The notes: generated by a model not told the origin, from the letters alone. Counted from the first letter of the stretch, positions 1-12,676 are shown. The stretch is 64,000 bases of DNA from Bog-756 sp052326605 (GCA_052326605.1 JBKQMB010000079.1:35213-99212); one strand, 5' to 3'. Numbers and translations are program-made.

Positions 1-998
1 CCACGCTCGAGCGCCAGGTCGAAGAGGCCACCGAGGCGCTCAACGAACTGCAGAAGACCCAGCGATTCCTGAAGGAGGAGGTCGACGCCGAGGACGTGGC
101 CGAGGTGGTGAGCCGGGCGACCGGCGTGCCGGTCAGCCGGCTGCTGGAGGGCGAGGTGGAGAAGCTCATCCGGATGGAGGACGCGCTCCACGCCCGGGTG
201 GTGGGCCAGGACGAGGCGGTCTCGGCCGTGTCCAACGCCATCCGCCGCAGCCGGGCCGGCCTGTCCGATCCCGACCGCCCGATCGGCTCGTTCCTCTTCA
301 TGGGGCCCACCGGGGTCGGCAAGACCGAGCTGGCCCGTGCGCTGGCCGAGTTCCTCTTCGACGACGCGCGGGCCATGGTCCGCATCGACATGAGCGAGTA
401 CGGCGAGCGCCACTCGGTGGCCCGCCTGGTCGGTGCACCCCCCGGCTATGTCGGGTACGAAGAGGGCGGCCAGCTCACCGAGGCCATCCGCCGGCGTCCC
501 TATGCGGTGGTGCTCCTCGACGAGCTGGAGAAGGCCCACCCCGACGTCTTCAACACGCTGCTCCAGGTTCTGGAGGACGGCCGCCTCACCGACGGCCAGG
601 GCCGCACGGTCGACTTCACCAACACCGTGCTGATCATGACGTCGAACATCCCTGGCGAGCCGATCGAGTACTTCAAGCCCGAGTTCATCAACCGGATCGA
701 CGAGATCGTGCGGTTCCACTCGCTGACCGAGGCGGACCTCAACCGGATCGTCTCCATCCGGCTCCTGGGATTGCGCGGGCGGCTCACCGAGCGGCGCCTC
801 AGCCTGTCGGTGACCCCGGCCGCCGAGTCGTGGCTGGCCCATGCCGGCTTCGACCCCGACTTCGGGGCCCGGCCATTGCGCCGTGTCATCCAGCGCAAGG
901 TGGAGGACCCCCTGGCCCTGGCTCTGCTCGAGGGGCGCTACCCCGAGGGATCGACGGTGACCGTGGACGAGAAGGACGACGCCATCGTCCTGGTGTGA
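1..998 (+). CDS. clpB: ClpB-type AAA+ chaperone, C-terminal part (5' truncated by window)
   Basis: Only the 3' end of the gene is present. The frame is open from base 3, with no start needed inside the window. The visible part holds the end of the coiled-coil middle region, the linker (EVVSRATGVPVSRLLEGE), and the second AAA+ module. That module has Walker A GPTGVGKT, Walker B VVLLDELEKAH, sensor 1 (VLIMTSN) and the C-terminal D2-small domain with GARPLRR. ClpB uses ATP to thread aggregated proteins and refold them with DnaK. ClpC is the alternative. The segment after MTSN is very short (IPGEPIEYFKPEFINR) and has no visible ClpP-docking LGF/IGF loop, which favours the disaggregase ClpB. The downstream gene has its own promoter, so this is probably the end of a transcript. 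Confidence 0.9.
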   Translation, partial: TLERQVEEATEALNELQKTQRFLKEEVDAEDVAEVVSRATGVPVSRLLEGEVEKLIRMEDALHARVVGQDEAVSAVSNAIRRSRAGLSDPDRPIGSFLFMGPTGVGKTELARALAEFLFDDARAMVRIDMSEYGERHSVARLVGAPPGYVGYEEGGQLTEAIRRRPYAVVLLDELEKAHPDVFNTLLQVLEDGRLTDGQGRTVDFTNTVLIMTSNIPGEPIEYFKPEFINRIDEIVRFHSLTEADLNRIVSIRLLGLRGRLTERRLSLSVTPAAESWLAHAGFDPDFGARPLRRVIQRKVEDPLALALLEGRYPEGSTVTVDEKDDAIVLV

Positions 999-1029
999 GT
1001 CGCTCCGGGCGCGCGTGCCCGAGCGGCCG

Positions 1030-1059
1030 TTGACCGCCGTGCGCCGAACGTGGTTAGAT
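1030..1059 (+). promoter_or_regulatory. Promoter of the SGNH hydrolase
   Basis: TTGACC (1030-1035) and TTAGAT (1054-1059) are separated by 18 bp, close to the sigma-70/HrdB consensus. The predicted start near 1066 gives a leader of about 90 nt before the ATG at 1155. Confidence 0.55.
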
Positions 1060-1154
1060 CCGATGGTCGGTGCGTCACCACGGCAGGGCGGGGGATCGCC
1101 CTGCCGGTTGGTCAGAGCGGCGGTGACGACAGCACGGGAACGGGGGAACCATCG

Positions 1155-2057
1155 ATGGCACTGCGGATGGGCAGGACCGGCAGGCGCGGGCTCGCCAGGT
1201 TGCTCGCTCCGATGATGGCGGCAGCCGCACTGGCGGCCACGGTGGTCGTGGCGGGCACGGCCGCCCCGGCGTCGGCTGCACCACTCGACTACGTCGCCCT
1301 GGGCGACTCCTACACCGCCGGTGCGGGCATCCTTCCGCTCTCCTCGACGATCTCGCCGTTGTGCCTGCAGACGACCCTCAACTACCCGCACCTCATCGCC
1401 CAGGCCGACGGCTGGAACCTGCAGGACGTCAGCTGCTCGGGTGCCACCTCGGGCAACATGACCACCTCGCAGTACCCCGGAGTGGCCCCCCAGTTCAACG
1501 CCCTGTCCGGCTCGACCAACGTGGTGACCGTCGGGATCGGAGGGAACGACAACGACCTGTTCGTGGGGGCCCTGGTCGACTGCGGCGTCACCGACATCCT
1601 CGACTTCCTCAATATCGGCTCGCCCTGCAAGGACATCTACGGCAACACCTTCGCCAACGACGTGAGCGGTGACGCCTCGACCGTTGGCGGGGTCCTCCAG
1701 GGAGTCCACGCGCGTTCACCGCAGGCCCAGGTGTTCGTGGTCGGCTACCCGGACCTCCTCCCCCAGAGCGGGCACTGCTATCCGACCATGCCCCTGACCA
1801 CCGGCGACACCTCCTACCTCAACGGCATCGAGGAGGACCTCAACTCGATGCTGCAGTCCGAGGCCTCGGCCTTTGGAGCCACCTTCGTCAACACCTTCGC
1901 CCCGTCGATCGGGCACGACGCATGCAAGTCCTCGAGCGTACGGTGGATCAACCCGATCATCGCCAGCGGTGGCGGCATCTCGGTGCACCCGAACCCCACC
2001 GGCGAGTCCGAGCTGGCCACCTTCGTCCGGTCGGCGCTGTCGTCCAAGGGGCTCTGA
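1155..2057 (+). CDS. Secreted SGNH/GDSL-type hydrolase (lipase/esterase)
   Basis: 300 residues. The N-terminus has basic residues, a hydrophobic stretch (about 20-40) and a likely signal peptidase site at APASA-AP, so the enzyme is exported. The SGNH blocks are in order: GDSYTAGAG with the nucleophile serine near residue 52, a glycine in the block II region, IGGND near 135, and the C-terminal Asp/His pair in HPNPTGESE. Several cysteines suggest disulfides outside the cell. The family hydrolyses ester bonds of lipids or acylated polysaccharides; the substrate is not visible here. The ATG at 1155 is chosen because it starts directly before the signal peptide. The frame extends to 1050 but that adds a non-signal extension. 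It is a single-gene unit. Confidence 0.88.
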   Translation: MALRMGRTGRRGLARLLAPMMAAAALAATVVVAGTAAPASAAPLDYVALGDSYTAGAGILPLSSTISPLCLQTTLNYPHLIAQADGWNLQDVSCSGATSGNMTTSQYPGVAPQFNALSGSTNVVTVGIGGNDNDLFVGALVDCGVTDILDFLNIGSPCKDIYGNTFANDVSGDASTVGGVLQGVHARSPQAQVFVVGYPDLLPQSGHCYPTMPLTTGDTSYLNGIEEDLNSMLQSEASAFGATFVNTFAPSIGHDACKSSSVRWINPIIASGGGISVHPNPTGESELATFVRSALSSKGL

Positions 2058-2120
2058 CCCCGATCTGATCGCATTCCGCTGAACGGCCCCGCCCCGCCCG
2101 GGGTCCACCGGCGACCGGGC

Positions 2121-2126
2121 TACACT
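2121..2126 (+). promoter_or_regulatory. Putative -10 box for the purA operon
   Basis: TACACT lies 38 nt before the purA GTG. The implied leader of about 30 nt contains a strong GGAGGAG Shine-Dalgarno. No convincing -35 hexamer is visible. Confidence 0.4.
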
Positions 2127-2163
2127 GGTGCGTAATCCGCTTTTCGAAACGGAGGAGTGACGC

Positions 2164-3440
<1,277 letters not shown>

Positions 3441-3444
<4 letters not shown>

Positions 3445-4799
3445 GCGGCGCGGCGGCCAGGATGCCGGTGGGCGGCCCGGTCCGTACGGTCTGCGTGGTC
3501 GGCTCCGGGGGCCGTGAGCACGCCCTGGCCGTCGTCCTGGGGCGGACCGCCGACGTGGTGGTGACCCCGGGCAACCCGGGCATCACCGGGACGACGCTCG
3601 AGGGTCACACCATCACCAGCGTGGACACCCCGGCCGAGGAGATCGATGCGGACCTCTTCGTGATCGGCCCCGAGGCCCCGCTGGTGGACGGCCTGGCCGA
3701 CCGGCTGCGGTCGTCGGGCAGGCTGGTCTTCGGGCCCGGCGCCGAGGGGGCCAGGCTGGAGGGTTCCAAGGCCTTCATGAAGGAGATGCTGGCCGAGGCC
3801 GGCGTGCCCACCGCCCGCTTCGGCGTGTTCGGGGACCCGGTGGAGGCCAAGGCCTTCCTGCGCTCGCTGCCCGGCCCCTGGGTGGTCAAGACCGACGGGC
3901 TGGCCGCCGGCAAGGGGGTGCTGGTCACCGACTCACTGGCCGAGGCCGAGGCCGACGTCGATGCCAAGCTCTCCGGGGACGCCTTCGGGGAGGCCGGCCG
4001 CCGGGTGGTGGTCGAGGAGGGGCTGGTCGGCTCCGAGTGCTCGCTGCTGGTGCTGTGCGACGGCGAGCGCCTGGCCGCCCTGGCCCCGGCCCAGGACTTC
4101 AAGCGCCGCGACGACCTCGACTACGGCCCCAACACCGGCGGGATGGGCGCGTACTCGCCGGTCCCCCTGGTCGACGACGCCATGGTCCGCCGGCTGGTGG
4201 ACAGCGCGGTGGCCCCGCTGGTGGCCGCGCTGCGGGCCCGGGGCATCGAGTACCGCGGCGTGCTCTACGCCGGCCTGATGCTCACGCCGGACGGCCCGAA
4301 GGTGCTCGAGTTCAACGTGCGGTTCGGTGACCCCGAGACCCAGGTGGTGCTGCCCCGGTACCAGGGTGACCTGGCCGCCCTGCTGGCCGAGGCGGCCTCC
4401 GGTGCCCTCACCACCGTGCCCAGGTTCGCACCGGACGCGGCTGTCTGCGTGGTGCTGGCGTCGGAGGGGTATCCCGAGGCACCACGGACCGGCGACGTCA
4501 TCACCGGCCTGGGCGATGCCGCAGCCGTCGAAGGGGTCACCGTCTTCCACGCCGGCACCGCGGTCGCCGCGGGAGGCCCGGAGGGCGCGGTGGTGACCGC
4601 GGGCGGCCGGGTGCTCGGCGTCACCGCCCTCGGGCCGACCATCGCCGACGCACGCCGGCGCGCCTACCGGGCGGTGGACGTCATCGACTGGCCGGGGATG
4701 CACCTCAGGTCCGATATCGCCCTGTCCGCCACGGCGGGGCCGGCACCGGACGGGTCCGGCGCACCGACGCCGGCCGCCAAGGAGGAGGTCTCGCAATGA
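3441..4799 (+). CDS. purD: Phosphoribosylamine-glycine ligase (GAR synthetase)
   Basis: 452 residues, ATP-grasp fold. PurD makes glycinamide ribonucleotide from phosphoribosylamine, glycine and ATP. The N-terminal domain begins CVVGSGGREHALA. The ATP-grasp part holds VVKTDGLAAGKGV, the P-loop-like segment, and NTGGMGAYSP. The metal-binding EFNVRFGDPETQ follows. The ATG at 3441 overlaps the purA stop by 4 nt and gives the family N-terminus directly; the frame is open further upstream, but that would run inside purA. The C-terminus overlaps the purB start by 4 nt. Confidence 0.97.
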
Positions 4800-6106
4800 T
4801 CCCGCGCTACGCACCCCCGGAGATGGCCGAGCTGTTCTCGGACGAGGCCCGGTTCGCCATGTGGCTTCGGGTGGAGCTGCTGGCCACCGACGGCTGGGTC
4901 GAGGTGGGTGACGTGCCGGCCGAGGCCGCCGTGGTCTGCCGGTCGAGGGCCCCCCACATCGACGCCGCCTTCGTCGACGCGGTAGCCGAGCGCGAGCGGG
5001 TCACCGACCACGACGTCGCCGCCTTCGTCGACGTGGTGCAGGCGGCCATCGGCCAGCCCGAGGGCTCGTGGATCCATTACGGCCTCACCTCCTCCGACGT
5101 GGTGGACACCGCGTTGTGCGCCACACTGACCCGCGCCTCGGACCTGCTCATCGAGGCCTGCTCTCGACTGGTGCGGGCGCTGAAGGCCAGGGCCGTGGAG
5201 TGCATCGACATCCCGGTGACCGGACGGACGCACGGGATGCACGCCGAGCCGACCACCTTCGGGGCCAAGTTCTCGCTGTGGGCCCTGCAGGCCGACCGCG
5301 ATCTCCAGCGCCTGCGGGCCGCCCGCCACCGGGTGGCAGTGGGCAAGCTGTCGGGGGCGGTGGGCACCTACTCGAACATCGACCCCCGGGTGGAGGGCCA
5401 TGTCTGCCACGCGCTGGGCCTCACGCCCACCCCGGCCACCCAGGTGGTGGCCCGCGACCGCCATGCCGAGTACCTGTACGCCTGCGCCTCGGTCGGCGCC
5501 ACCATCGAGCAGATCGCCACCGAGGTGCGCCACATGGCCCGCAGCGAGCTCGGGGAGGTGGAGGAGCCGTTCAAGCCGGGGCAGAAGGGGAGCTCGGCCA
5601 TGCCCCACAAGCGCAATCCGATCCTCTCCGAACGGCTGTGCGGCCTGGCCCGCGTCCTGCGCGGCTACCTGGCCTCCGGCCTCGAGGACGTGGCTCTCTG
5701 GCACGAGCGCGACATCTCGCACAGCTCGGTGGAGCGGGTGGTGCTCCCCGACGCCAGCATGCTCGCCCTGTACATGCTGCAAAAGACGAAGGGACTGGTC
5801 GAAGGGCTGGTGATCCACCCCGAACGGGCCCTGGCCACGCTGACCGAGGGCAGCCACGGACTGGTGTTCAGCCAGTCGGTCCTGCTGGCCCTGGTCAATG
5901 GCGGCCTCAGCCGCGACGCGGCCTACCGCATCGTGCAGCGGGACGCCCGGGCCGCCTGGGAGGGGGGTCGCTCCTTCCGCCAGGTGCTCGACGAGGACCC
6001 CGAGGTCACCCTGTCGGCCGCCGCCCTCGACGACGCCTTCGACCTCTCCCGCACCCTGCGCCACGTCCACCGGTTCACCGACGCCCTGGAGGACCTTGCA
6101 CCATGA
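4796..6106 (+). CDS. purB: Adenylosuccinate lyase
   Basis: 436 residues of the fumarase/aspartase superfamily. PurB acts twice in purine synthesis: SAICAR to AICAR, and adenylosuccinate to AMP, releasing fumarate each time. The flexible signature loop GSSAMPHKRNPI, with the catalytic serine, is near residue 265. TGRTHGMHAEPTTFG, with the catalytic histidine, is near 142. It overlaps purD upstream and purC downstream by 4 nt each (ATGA). Confidence 0.97.
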   Translation: MIPRYAPPEMAELFSDEARFAMWLRVELLATDGWVEVGDVPAEAAVVCRSRAPHIDAAFVDAVAERERVTDHDVAAFVDVVQAAIGQPEGSWIHYGLTSSDVVDTALCATLTRASDLLIEACSRLVRALKARAVECIDIPVTGRTHGMHAEPTTFGAKFSLWALQADRDLQRLRAARHRVAVGKLSGAVGTYSNIDPRVEGHVCHALGLTPTPATQVVARDRHAEYLYACASVGATIEQIATEVRHMARSELGEVEEPFKPGQKGSSAMPHKRNPILSERLCGLARVLRGYLASGLEDVALWHERDISHSSVERVVLPDASMLALYMLQKTKGLVEGLVIHPERALATLTEGSHGLVFSQSVLLALVNGGLSRDAAYRIVQRDARAAWEGGRSFRQVLDEDPEVTLSAAALDDAFDLSRTLRHVHRFTDALEDLAP

Positions 6107-7008
6107 CCTTGCCGTCTGCCGCCCCGTTGACCCTCCTCTCCTCGGGCAAGGTCCGCGAGCTCTACGACGCCGGTCAGGGCAGGCTGCTGATGGTGGCCTC
6201 CGACCGGATCTCCGCCTTCGACGTGATCATGGACGAGCCCATCCCCGACAAGGGAAGGGTGCTCACCGCCATGACCGCCTACTGGCTGGAGGAGCTCTCC
6301 GACCTGGCCCCCAACCACCTGATCAGCGCGGATACCGCCGAGTTCCCCGAGGGGGCGGCGGCGCTGCCCGGGGGCCTCGAGGAGTTGGCCGGGCGGGCCA
6401 TGCTGGTCAGGCGGGCCGACATGCTCGACGTCGAGTGCATCGTGCGCGGCTACCTGGCCGGCTCGGCGTACAAGGAGTACCAGCGCACCGGCACCGTCCA
6501 CGGGATGGCCATGCCGGCGGGCCTCCGCCACGCGGACCGGCTGCCCGAGCCCATCTTCACCCCGTCCACCAAGGCGGTGGAGGGCCACGACCTCAACATC
6601 GGCATGGCCGAGGCCGTCGACCTGGTGGGCCGGGAGGCCGCCGAGGCCGCCGCCGAGCTGTGCCTGGCCGCCTACGCCCGGGCCGCGGCCCGGGCCGAAG
6701 AGCAGGGGATCGTGATCTGCGACACCAAGTTCGAGCTCGGGTTCATCGACGGGGCGCTGTCCATCTGCGACGAGGTGCTCACCCCCGACTCGTCGCGCTT
6801 CTGGCCGGCCGACGACTGTGCCCCGGGCACCAACCCGCCCTCCTTCGACAAGCAGCCCCTGCGCGACTGGCTCGAGGCCCAGCCGTGGGACAAGGAGCCG
6901 CCGCCGCCCTCGCTTCCCGACGAGATCGTGTCGGCCACCTCCACCCGGTACGTCGACGCCTACGAGCGGGTCTGCGGACGTTTCCTGCGCGACTGGTACG
7001 GTGCGTGA
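6103..7008 (+). CDS. purC: SAICAR synthetase
   Basis: 301 residues, typical of the longer PurC type. The enzyme joins CAIR and aspartate with ATP. Visible motifs are SSGKVRELYD at the N-terminus, ASDRISAFDVIMDEPIPDKG, VRGYLAGSAYKEYQ, and the C-terminal CDTKFELGF and DEVLTPDSSRFWP. The start ATG overlaps the purB stop by 4 nt. Confidence 0.97.
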   Translation: MTLPSAAPLTLLSSGKVRELYDAGQGRLLMVASDRISAFDVIMDEPIPDKGRVLTAMTAYWLEELSDLAPNHLISADTAEFPEGAAALPGGLEELAGRAMLVRRADMLDVECIVRGYLAGSAYKEYQRTGTVHGMAMPAGLRHADRLPEPIFTPSTKAVEGHDLNIGMAEAVDLVGREAAEAAAELCLAAYARAAARAEEQGIVICDTKFELGFIDGALSICDEVLTPDSSRFWPADDCAPGTNPPSFDKQPLRDWLEAQPWDKEPPPPSLPDEIVSATSTRYVDAYERVCGRFLRDWYGA

Positions 7009-7286
7009 CGATGGCCTCCTCGGAACGCTTCTCGGTGCTGGTGGAGGTGCGCCTCCGCGACGGCATCGCCGATCCCCAGGGGGCGACCATCGAACGGGCT
7101 CTGCCCGCCCTGGGCCTGTCGGGCGTGTCCGGGGTGCGTGCCGGAAAGGCGTTCTGGTTCGACATCTCCGCGGCGGATGAGACCGACGCGCTGGCCCAGG
7201 CCACGGAGGTGGCCGACCGGCTGCTGGCCAACCCGGTCATCGAGGAGTCGTCGGTCACGGTCAACCCGGCGGGAGCCGGGATCTGA
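7005..7286 (+). CDS. purS: FGAM synthase, small subunit PurS
   Basis: About 91-93 residues. PurS is the small bridging subunit of the three-part PurSQL enzyme that turns FGAR into FGAM. The sequence shows the usual ferredoxin-like pattern, with VEVRLRDGIADPQG at the start and KAFWFDI in the middle. Two starts are possible: GTG at 7005, which overlaps the purC stop by 4 nt like its neighbours, or ATG at 7011. The GTG is chosen for consistency with the operon. The stop overlaps the purQ ATG as TGATG. Confidence 0.92.
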   Translation: MTMASSERFSVLVEVRLRDGIADPQGATIERALPALGLSGVSGVRAGKAFWFDISAADETDALAQATEVADRLLANPVIEESSVTVNPAGAGI

Positions 7287-7975
7287 TGGGCGCCCGGATC
7301 GGCGTGGTCATCTTCCCGGGCACCAACTGCGAACACGATTCCATCCTCGCCGTCGAGCGCCTCGGCGCCTCGGCCGACCTGGTGTGGCACGGCGACACGT
7401 CGGTCGCCGGGTACGACGCCCTGATCCTCCCGGGCGGGTTCGCCCACGGCGACTACCTCCGGCCGGGGGCCATCGCGCGATTCTCCCCGGTGATGGATGC
7501 GGTGGGACGGTTCGCGGCCGACGGTGGGCCGGTAGTGGGCATCTGCAACGGCTTCCAGGTGCTGTGCGAGGCCGGGCTGCTTCCCGGGGCGCTCCAGAAG
7601 AACCGGGGCCTGCGGTTCGTGTGCGCCACCGTGGTGATCCGGGTGGAGACCGGGGACTCCGTGCTGACTGCCGGCGTGCCGGTGGGCACCGAGTTGCGCA
7701 TCCCCATCAACCACTTCGAGGGCAACTACACCTGCGACGCCGACACCCTGGCCGAGCTGCAGTCCGAGGACCGGGTGGTGGTGCGCTACGTGGACAACCC
7801 CAACGGCTCGGTCGACGACATCGCCGGGGTGTGCAACCGGGCCCGCAACGTGGTCGGGCTCATGCCCCATCCCGAACGGGCCTCCGACCCCCTGCTGGGC
7901 TCGGTCGACGGCAGGGTACTGCTGTCCGCGCTGCTCGCGTCGGCGGCGTCCCCGGTGGGGGCGACACCTGCCTGA
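7286..7975 (+). CDS. purQ: FGAM synthase, glutaminase subunit PurQ
   Basis: 229 residues, class I glutamine amidotransferase. PurQ releases ammonia from glutamine for PurL. The catalytic cysteine is in GICNGFQVL, the oxyanion region in LPGGFAHGDYLRPG, and the His/Glu pair in MPHPERAS near the C-terminus. It is the last gene of the purA-purQ run and is followed by a terminator-like hairpin. Its partner purL is 2.3 kb away, behind two minus-strand genes. Confidence 0.97.
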   Translation: MGARIGVVIFPGTNCEHDSILAVERLGASADLVWHGDTSVAGYDALILPGGFAHGDYLRPGAIARFSPVMDAVGRFAADGGPVVGICNGFQVLCEAGLLPGALQKNRGLRFVCATVVIRVETGDSVLTAGVPVGTELRIPINHFEGNYTCDADTLAELQSEDRVVVRYVDNPNGSVDDIAGVCNRARNVVGLMPHPERASDPLLGSVDGRVLLSALLASAASPVGATPA

Positions 7976-7977
7976 CG

Positions 7978-8008
7978 GGGGTCCGGGGGATGGGGCTCGG
8001 CGGACCCC
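7978..8008 (+). terminator. Hairpin after purQ
   Basis: GGGGTCCG (7978-7985) and CGGACCCC (8001-8008) form a perfect 8-bp stem with a 15-nt loop just after the purQ stop. It lies between convergent genes. There is no U-run, as is common in high-GC actinobacteria. Confidence 0.45.
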
Positions 8009-8030
8009 GGGGAGACCGGGCCCGGTGGGC

Positions 8031-8522
8031 TCAGCTTCGGGTGCGGGGGATCTTCGCCTGCTGCAGCACGGAGGCGCTGACGCCCACGGTCCGCCACGCC
8101 GAGTAGGAGATGCCCTTGCGCTCGCCGTAGAGGCGGGCCACCTTCACGAAGCTCTTCTCCAGGGCGGCCAGGTCCACTGTGTCCCCACTATGGGACAGCT
8201 CGGCCTCGAGCCGCTGCTTCTCCTCGACCAGATGCAGGCGCGAGAGCGGTTCGGCCGTGGGCAGGGCGGCCTCGATGGCGGACAGGCGACGGCGGATCGA
8301 GTCCGGTGTCCGCTTGCGGCCCCGGCGGGGTTTGGTCGACTCGAGGGCCTCGAGGTACTGGCGCACGATGCGCCCTTCCTCGCGACCCTTGGCCAATGCC
8401 GCTTTGTGGGCGTCGGACATGGAGGTTTTTTTGCGCGATTTCGTCGAAGTAGGGGAAGCCATGGGGAGAGCATCCCAGAGTTCTCCATATGGGGCAAATG
8501 GTTTCTCCCGGTTGTCCTGCAC
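8031..8522 (-). CDS. Conserved-looking basic protein of unknown function
   Basis: 163 residues if it starts at the GTG at 8522, which has GGGGAG 8 nt upstream; 143 if it starts at the ATG at 8462, which has no visible Shine-Dalgarno. The N-terminal third is lysine/arginine rich (KSRKK, KPRRGRKRTP). The middle is helical with heptad-like leucines and could be a short coiled coil. The C-terminus (ARLYGERKGISYSAWRTVGVSASVL) resembles a winged or helix-turn-helix module. I do not recognise a named family with certainty. It sits convergent to purQ, inside the broken purine cluster. A nucleic-acid-binding role is only a guess from charge. Confidence 0.7.
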   Translation of the reverse strand: MQDNREKPFAPYGELWDALPMASPTSTKSRKKTSMSDAHKAALAKGREEGRIVRQYLEALESTKPRRGRKRTPDSIRRRLSAIEAALPTAEPLSRLHLVEEKQRLEAELSHSGDTVDLAALEKSFVKVARLYGERKGISYSAWRTVGVSASVLQQAKIPRTRS

Positions 8523-8693
8523 GCGCCGATCTCCCCGTGTTGATTTGGATCATCAGGGATCGATCCGGCCCGAGCTCGTCTGAAAAACAGGAGGCGCCTT
8601 TTGTCCGCGGCCACGTGCCTGGTGGCGGTCCATTCGCCGGCCCCGTCCGATCCGAGGGCCGGTCATTCGCCTGGGCTGCCCTGACGATCCCGG

Positions 8694-10115
8694 TCAGTTG
8701 CACACGGATACGAGTGTGTACCCGGCCGCTCGGATCCCGCTGATGATCGCCGGAAGGGCTGCCACCGTCTGGGATCGGTCGCCACCACCGTCGTGAAGGA
8801 CGATGATCGCCCCGGGGTGGAGGGCGGAGAGCACCCGGTTCACGATCACCGCGGTTCCCGGCCTCAGGTAGTCGGAAGGGTCGACATCCCACATGAGTTC
8901 GCCCAATGAGCGCTGGGCGAGCTGGGAGAGGACCGACGCGTCGGTGTCGCCGAATGGCGGTCGAACGCACTTCACCGGCTGTCCGGTTACCGAGGTGATC
9001 AGGTCGGTGGTCCTGTCCACTTGACCTGGCCATCCGGCGGGACTCAGATGGGTCAGATCGGTGTGGTTCCAGGTGTGGTTGGTCAGGGTCATCCCGTCGG
9101 CGGCCTCCTGGGCGAGGACGTTCGGCCAGGTCGCGCCCTGCTCGCCGATGATCTGGAAGGTGGCCGGGACCTGCGCCGCGGTCAGCACCTGCAGGATCTG
9201 GGGGGTGTACACCGGTGAGGGCCCGTCGTCGAAGGTCAGGGCCGCCACCTTGGTGCCCTTCGGGTAGAGGTTGCCGGGAATGTCCGACAGGTTGGAGATG
9301 ACGACGCCGGCCAGGTTCGGCCCTCCGACCCGACCCGGGGGCACGGGCAGCAGCCAAAGCCCCTGCCCGTCCGGGGTGGCCACGATGGCGGCGATCGGGT
9401 CGGCGATCGGCTGGCCGCCCATCGACCCCAGGAACGGGGCATCTCCGAAGTTGAAGATCCCCCCGTCGGAGGCCACCATCCAGTAGCCCGTTCCGCTCGG
9501 CGTGGCCGCCATCCCGACCACGGGGCGGTTGAGGGGTTGCCCGCCCATCGACCCCAGGAACGGGGCGTCTCCGAAGGCGAAGATCCCCCCGTCGGAGGCC
9601 ACCAGCCAGTAGCCCTTTCCACTCGGCGTGGCCGCCATCCCCACCACCGGGCGGTTGAGGTGCTGGGCGCCCGTCGAGCCGGCGAACGACGCGTCTCCGA
9701 AGGCGAAGATCCCCCCGTCGGAGGCCACCAGCCAGTAGCCCTTTCCGCTCGGCGTGGCCGCCACCCCCACCACCGGGCGGTTGAGGTGCTGGGCGCCGGT
9801 CGAGCCGAAGAACGGCGCGTCTCCGAAGGCGAAGATCCCCCCGTCGGAGGCCACCAGCCAGTAGCCCTTTCCGCTCGGCGTGGCCGCCATGGCCACCACT
9901 GGTGCGACCAGCCCGGTGGCGGGGGCCGCTCCGTAGCTTCCGGCGGTTCCGATGGCAACGGGCTGGCCGGCCACCACGCCCGTCGAGGCAGCGGCGGAGG
10001 TGGCGGGGAGGAGCAACAGGGGGGCGCAGCCGACGACCGCGGCCACGATCACCGCCACGATCACCGCCACCAGGGCCGGGCCGATGCGCCTGTCGCCGGG
10101 TCTGGCGTTCCTCAT
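8694..10115 (-). CDS. Exported polysaccharide deacetylase with N-terminal GYW-repeat domain
   Basis: 473 residues. A hydrophobic segment (about residues 13-35, with VGCAPLLLL as a possible lipobox) exports or anchors the protein. It is followed by four ~42-residue repeats with the core GYWLVASDGGIFAFGDA, ending in a fifth partial unit. The C-terminal half is a NodB/CE4 deacetylase domain. It has TFDDGPSP (catalytic Asp and metal Asp), NHTWNHT (metal His pair), RPPFGDTD, DVDPSDY and IVLHDGG. CE4 enzymes remove acetyl groups from peptidoglycan, chitin-like or matrix sugars. The ATG at 10115 is chosen because GGGAGG stands 7 nt upstream and it begins at the signal region; longer frames add only arginine-rich sequence. 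Confidence 0.92.
   Translation of the reverse strand: MRNARPGDRRIGPALVAVIVAVIVAAVVGCAPLLLLPATSAAASTGVVAGQPVAIGTAGSYGAAPATGLVAPVVAMAATPSGKGYWLVASDGGIFAFGDAPFFGSTGAQHLNRPVVGVAATPSGKGYWLVASDGGIFAFGDASFAGSTGAQHLNRPVVGMAATPSGKGYWLVASDGGIFAFGDAPFLGSMGGQPLNRPVVGMAATPSGTGYWMVASDGGIFNFGDAPFLGSMGGQPIADPIAAIVATPDGQGLWLLPVPPGRVGGPNLAGVVISNLSDIPGNLYPKGTKVAALTFDDGPSPVYTPQILQVLTAAQVPATFQIIGEQGATWPNVLAQEAADGMTLTNHTWNHTDLTHLSPAGWPGQVDRTTDLITSVTGQPVKCVRPPFGDTDASVLSQLAQRSLGELMWDVDPSDYLRPGTAVIVNRVLSALHPGAIIVLHDGGGDRSQTVAALPAIISGIRAAGYTLVSVCN
9396..9900 (-). repeat. Four 126-bp coding direct repeats
   Basis: Near-identical 126-bp units inside the deacetylase gene encode the GYW-type repeats. The shared stretch gatccccccgtcggaggcc recurs four times at 126-bp steps. 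Identity is high at the DNA level, which suggests recent unit duplication or gene conversion. Confidence 0.85.
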
Positions 10116-10302
10116 GTCGAACCTCCCGCGGACGGCAAACCTGCACGTCAGGTTCGCCTTCCTCCGCCGGCCGCGATTCAACCACAGACCGCATCGGTCG
10201 ATACGGACCGGGCGCCGGGTCGGACCGGGCGATCCCCTCCACGCCGGGAGGTCGATGCCCGGACGCGGCCGCAGGCCACACGAGGCGCGTACGCGACGCA
10301 GG

Positions 10303-10308
10303 TACGCT
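10303..10308 (+). promoter_or_regulatory. -10 box of purL, near-leaderless
   Basis: TACGCT ends 7 nt before the purL ATG, which has no Shine-Dalgarno. The message probably starts at or next to the A of the ATG. Confidence 0.5.
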
Positions 10309-10315
10309 CGGCGCG

Positions 10316-12634
<2,319 letters not shown>

Positions 12635-12676
12635 CACCAGCGTCGACCCTCCGGCCGCAGCCGCTGTCCGGCTGGG

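Noticed and set aside
2142..2149. TTTCGAAA palindrome upstream of purA as a purine operator
   Set aside because: Eight bases are too short and common to support a regulator site without comparison.
9396..9900. Regular repeats considered as a CRISPR array
   Set aside because: The repeats are 126 bp, contiguous and coding in frame for the GYW units, with no unique spacers.
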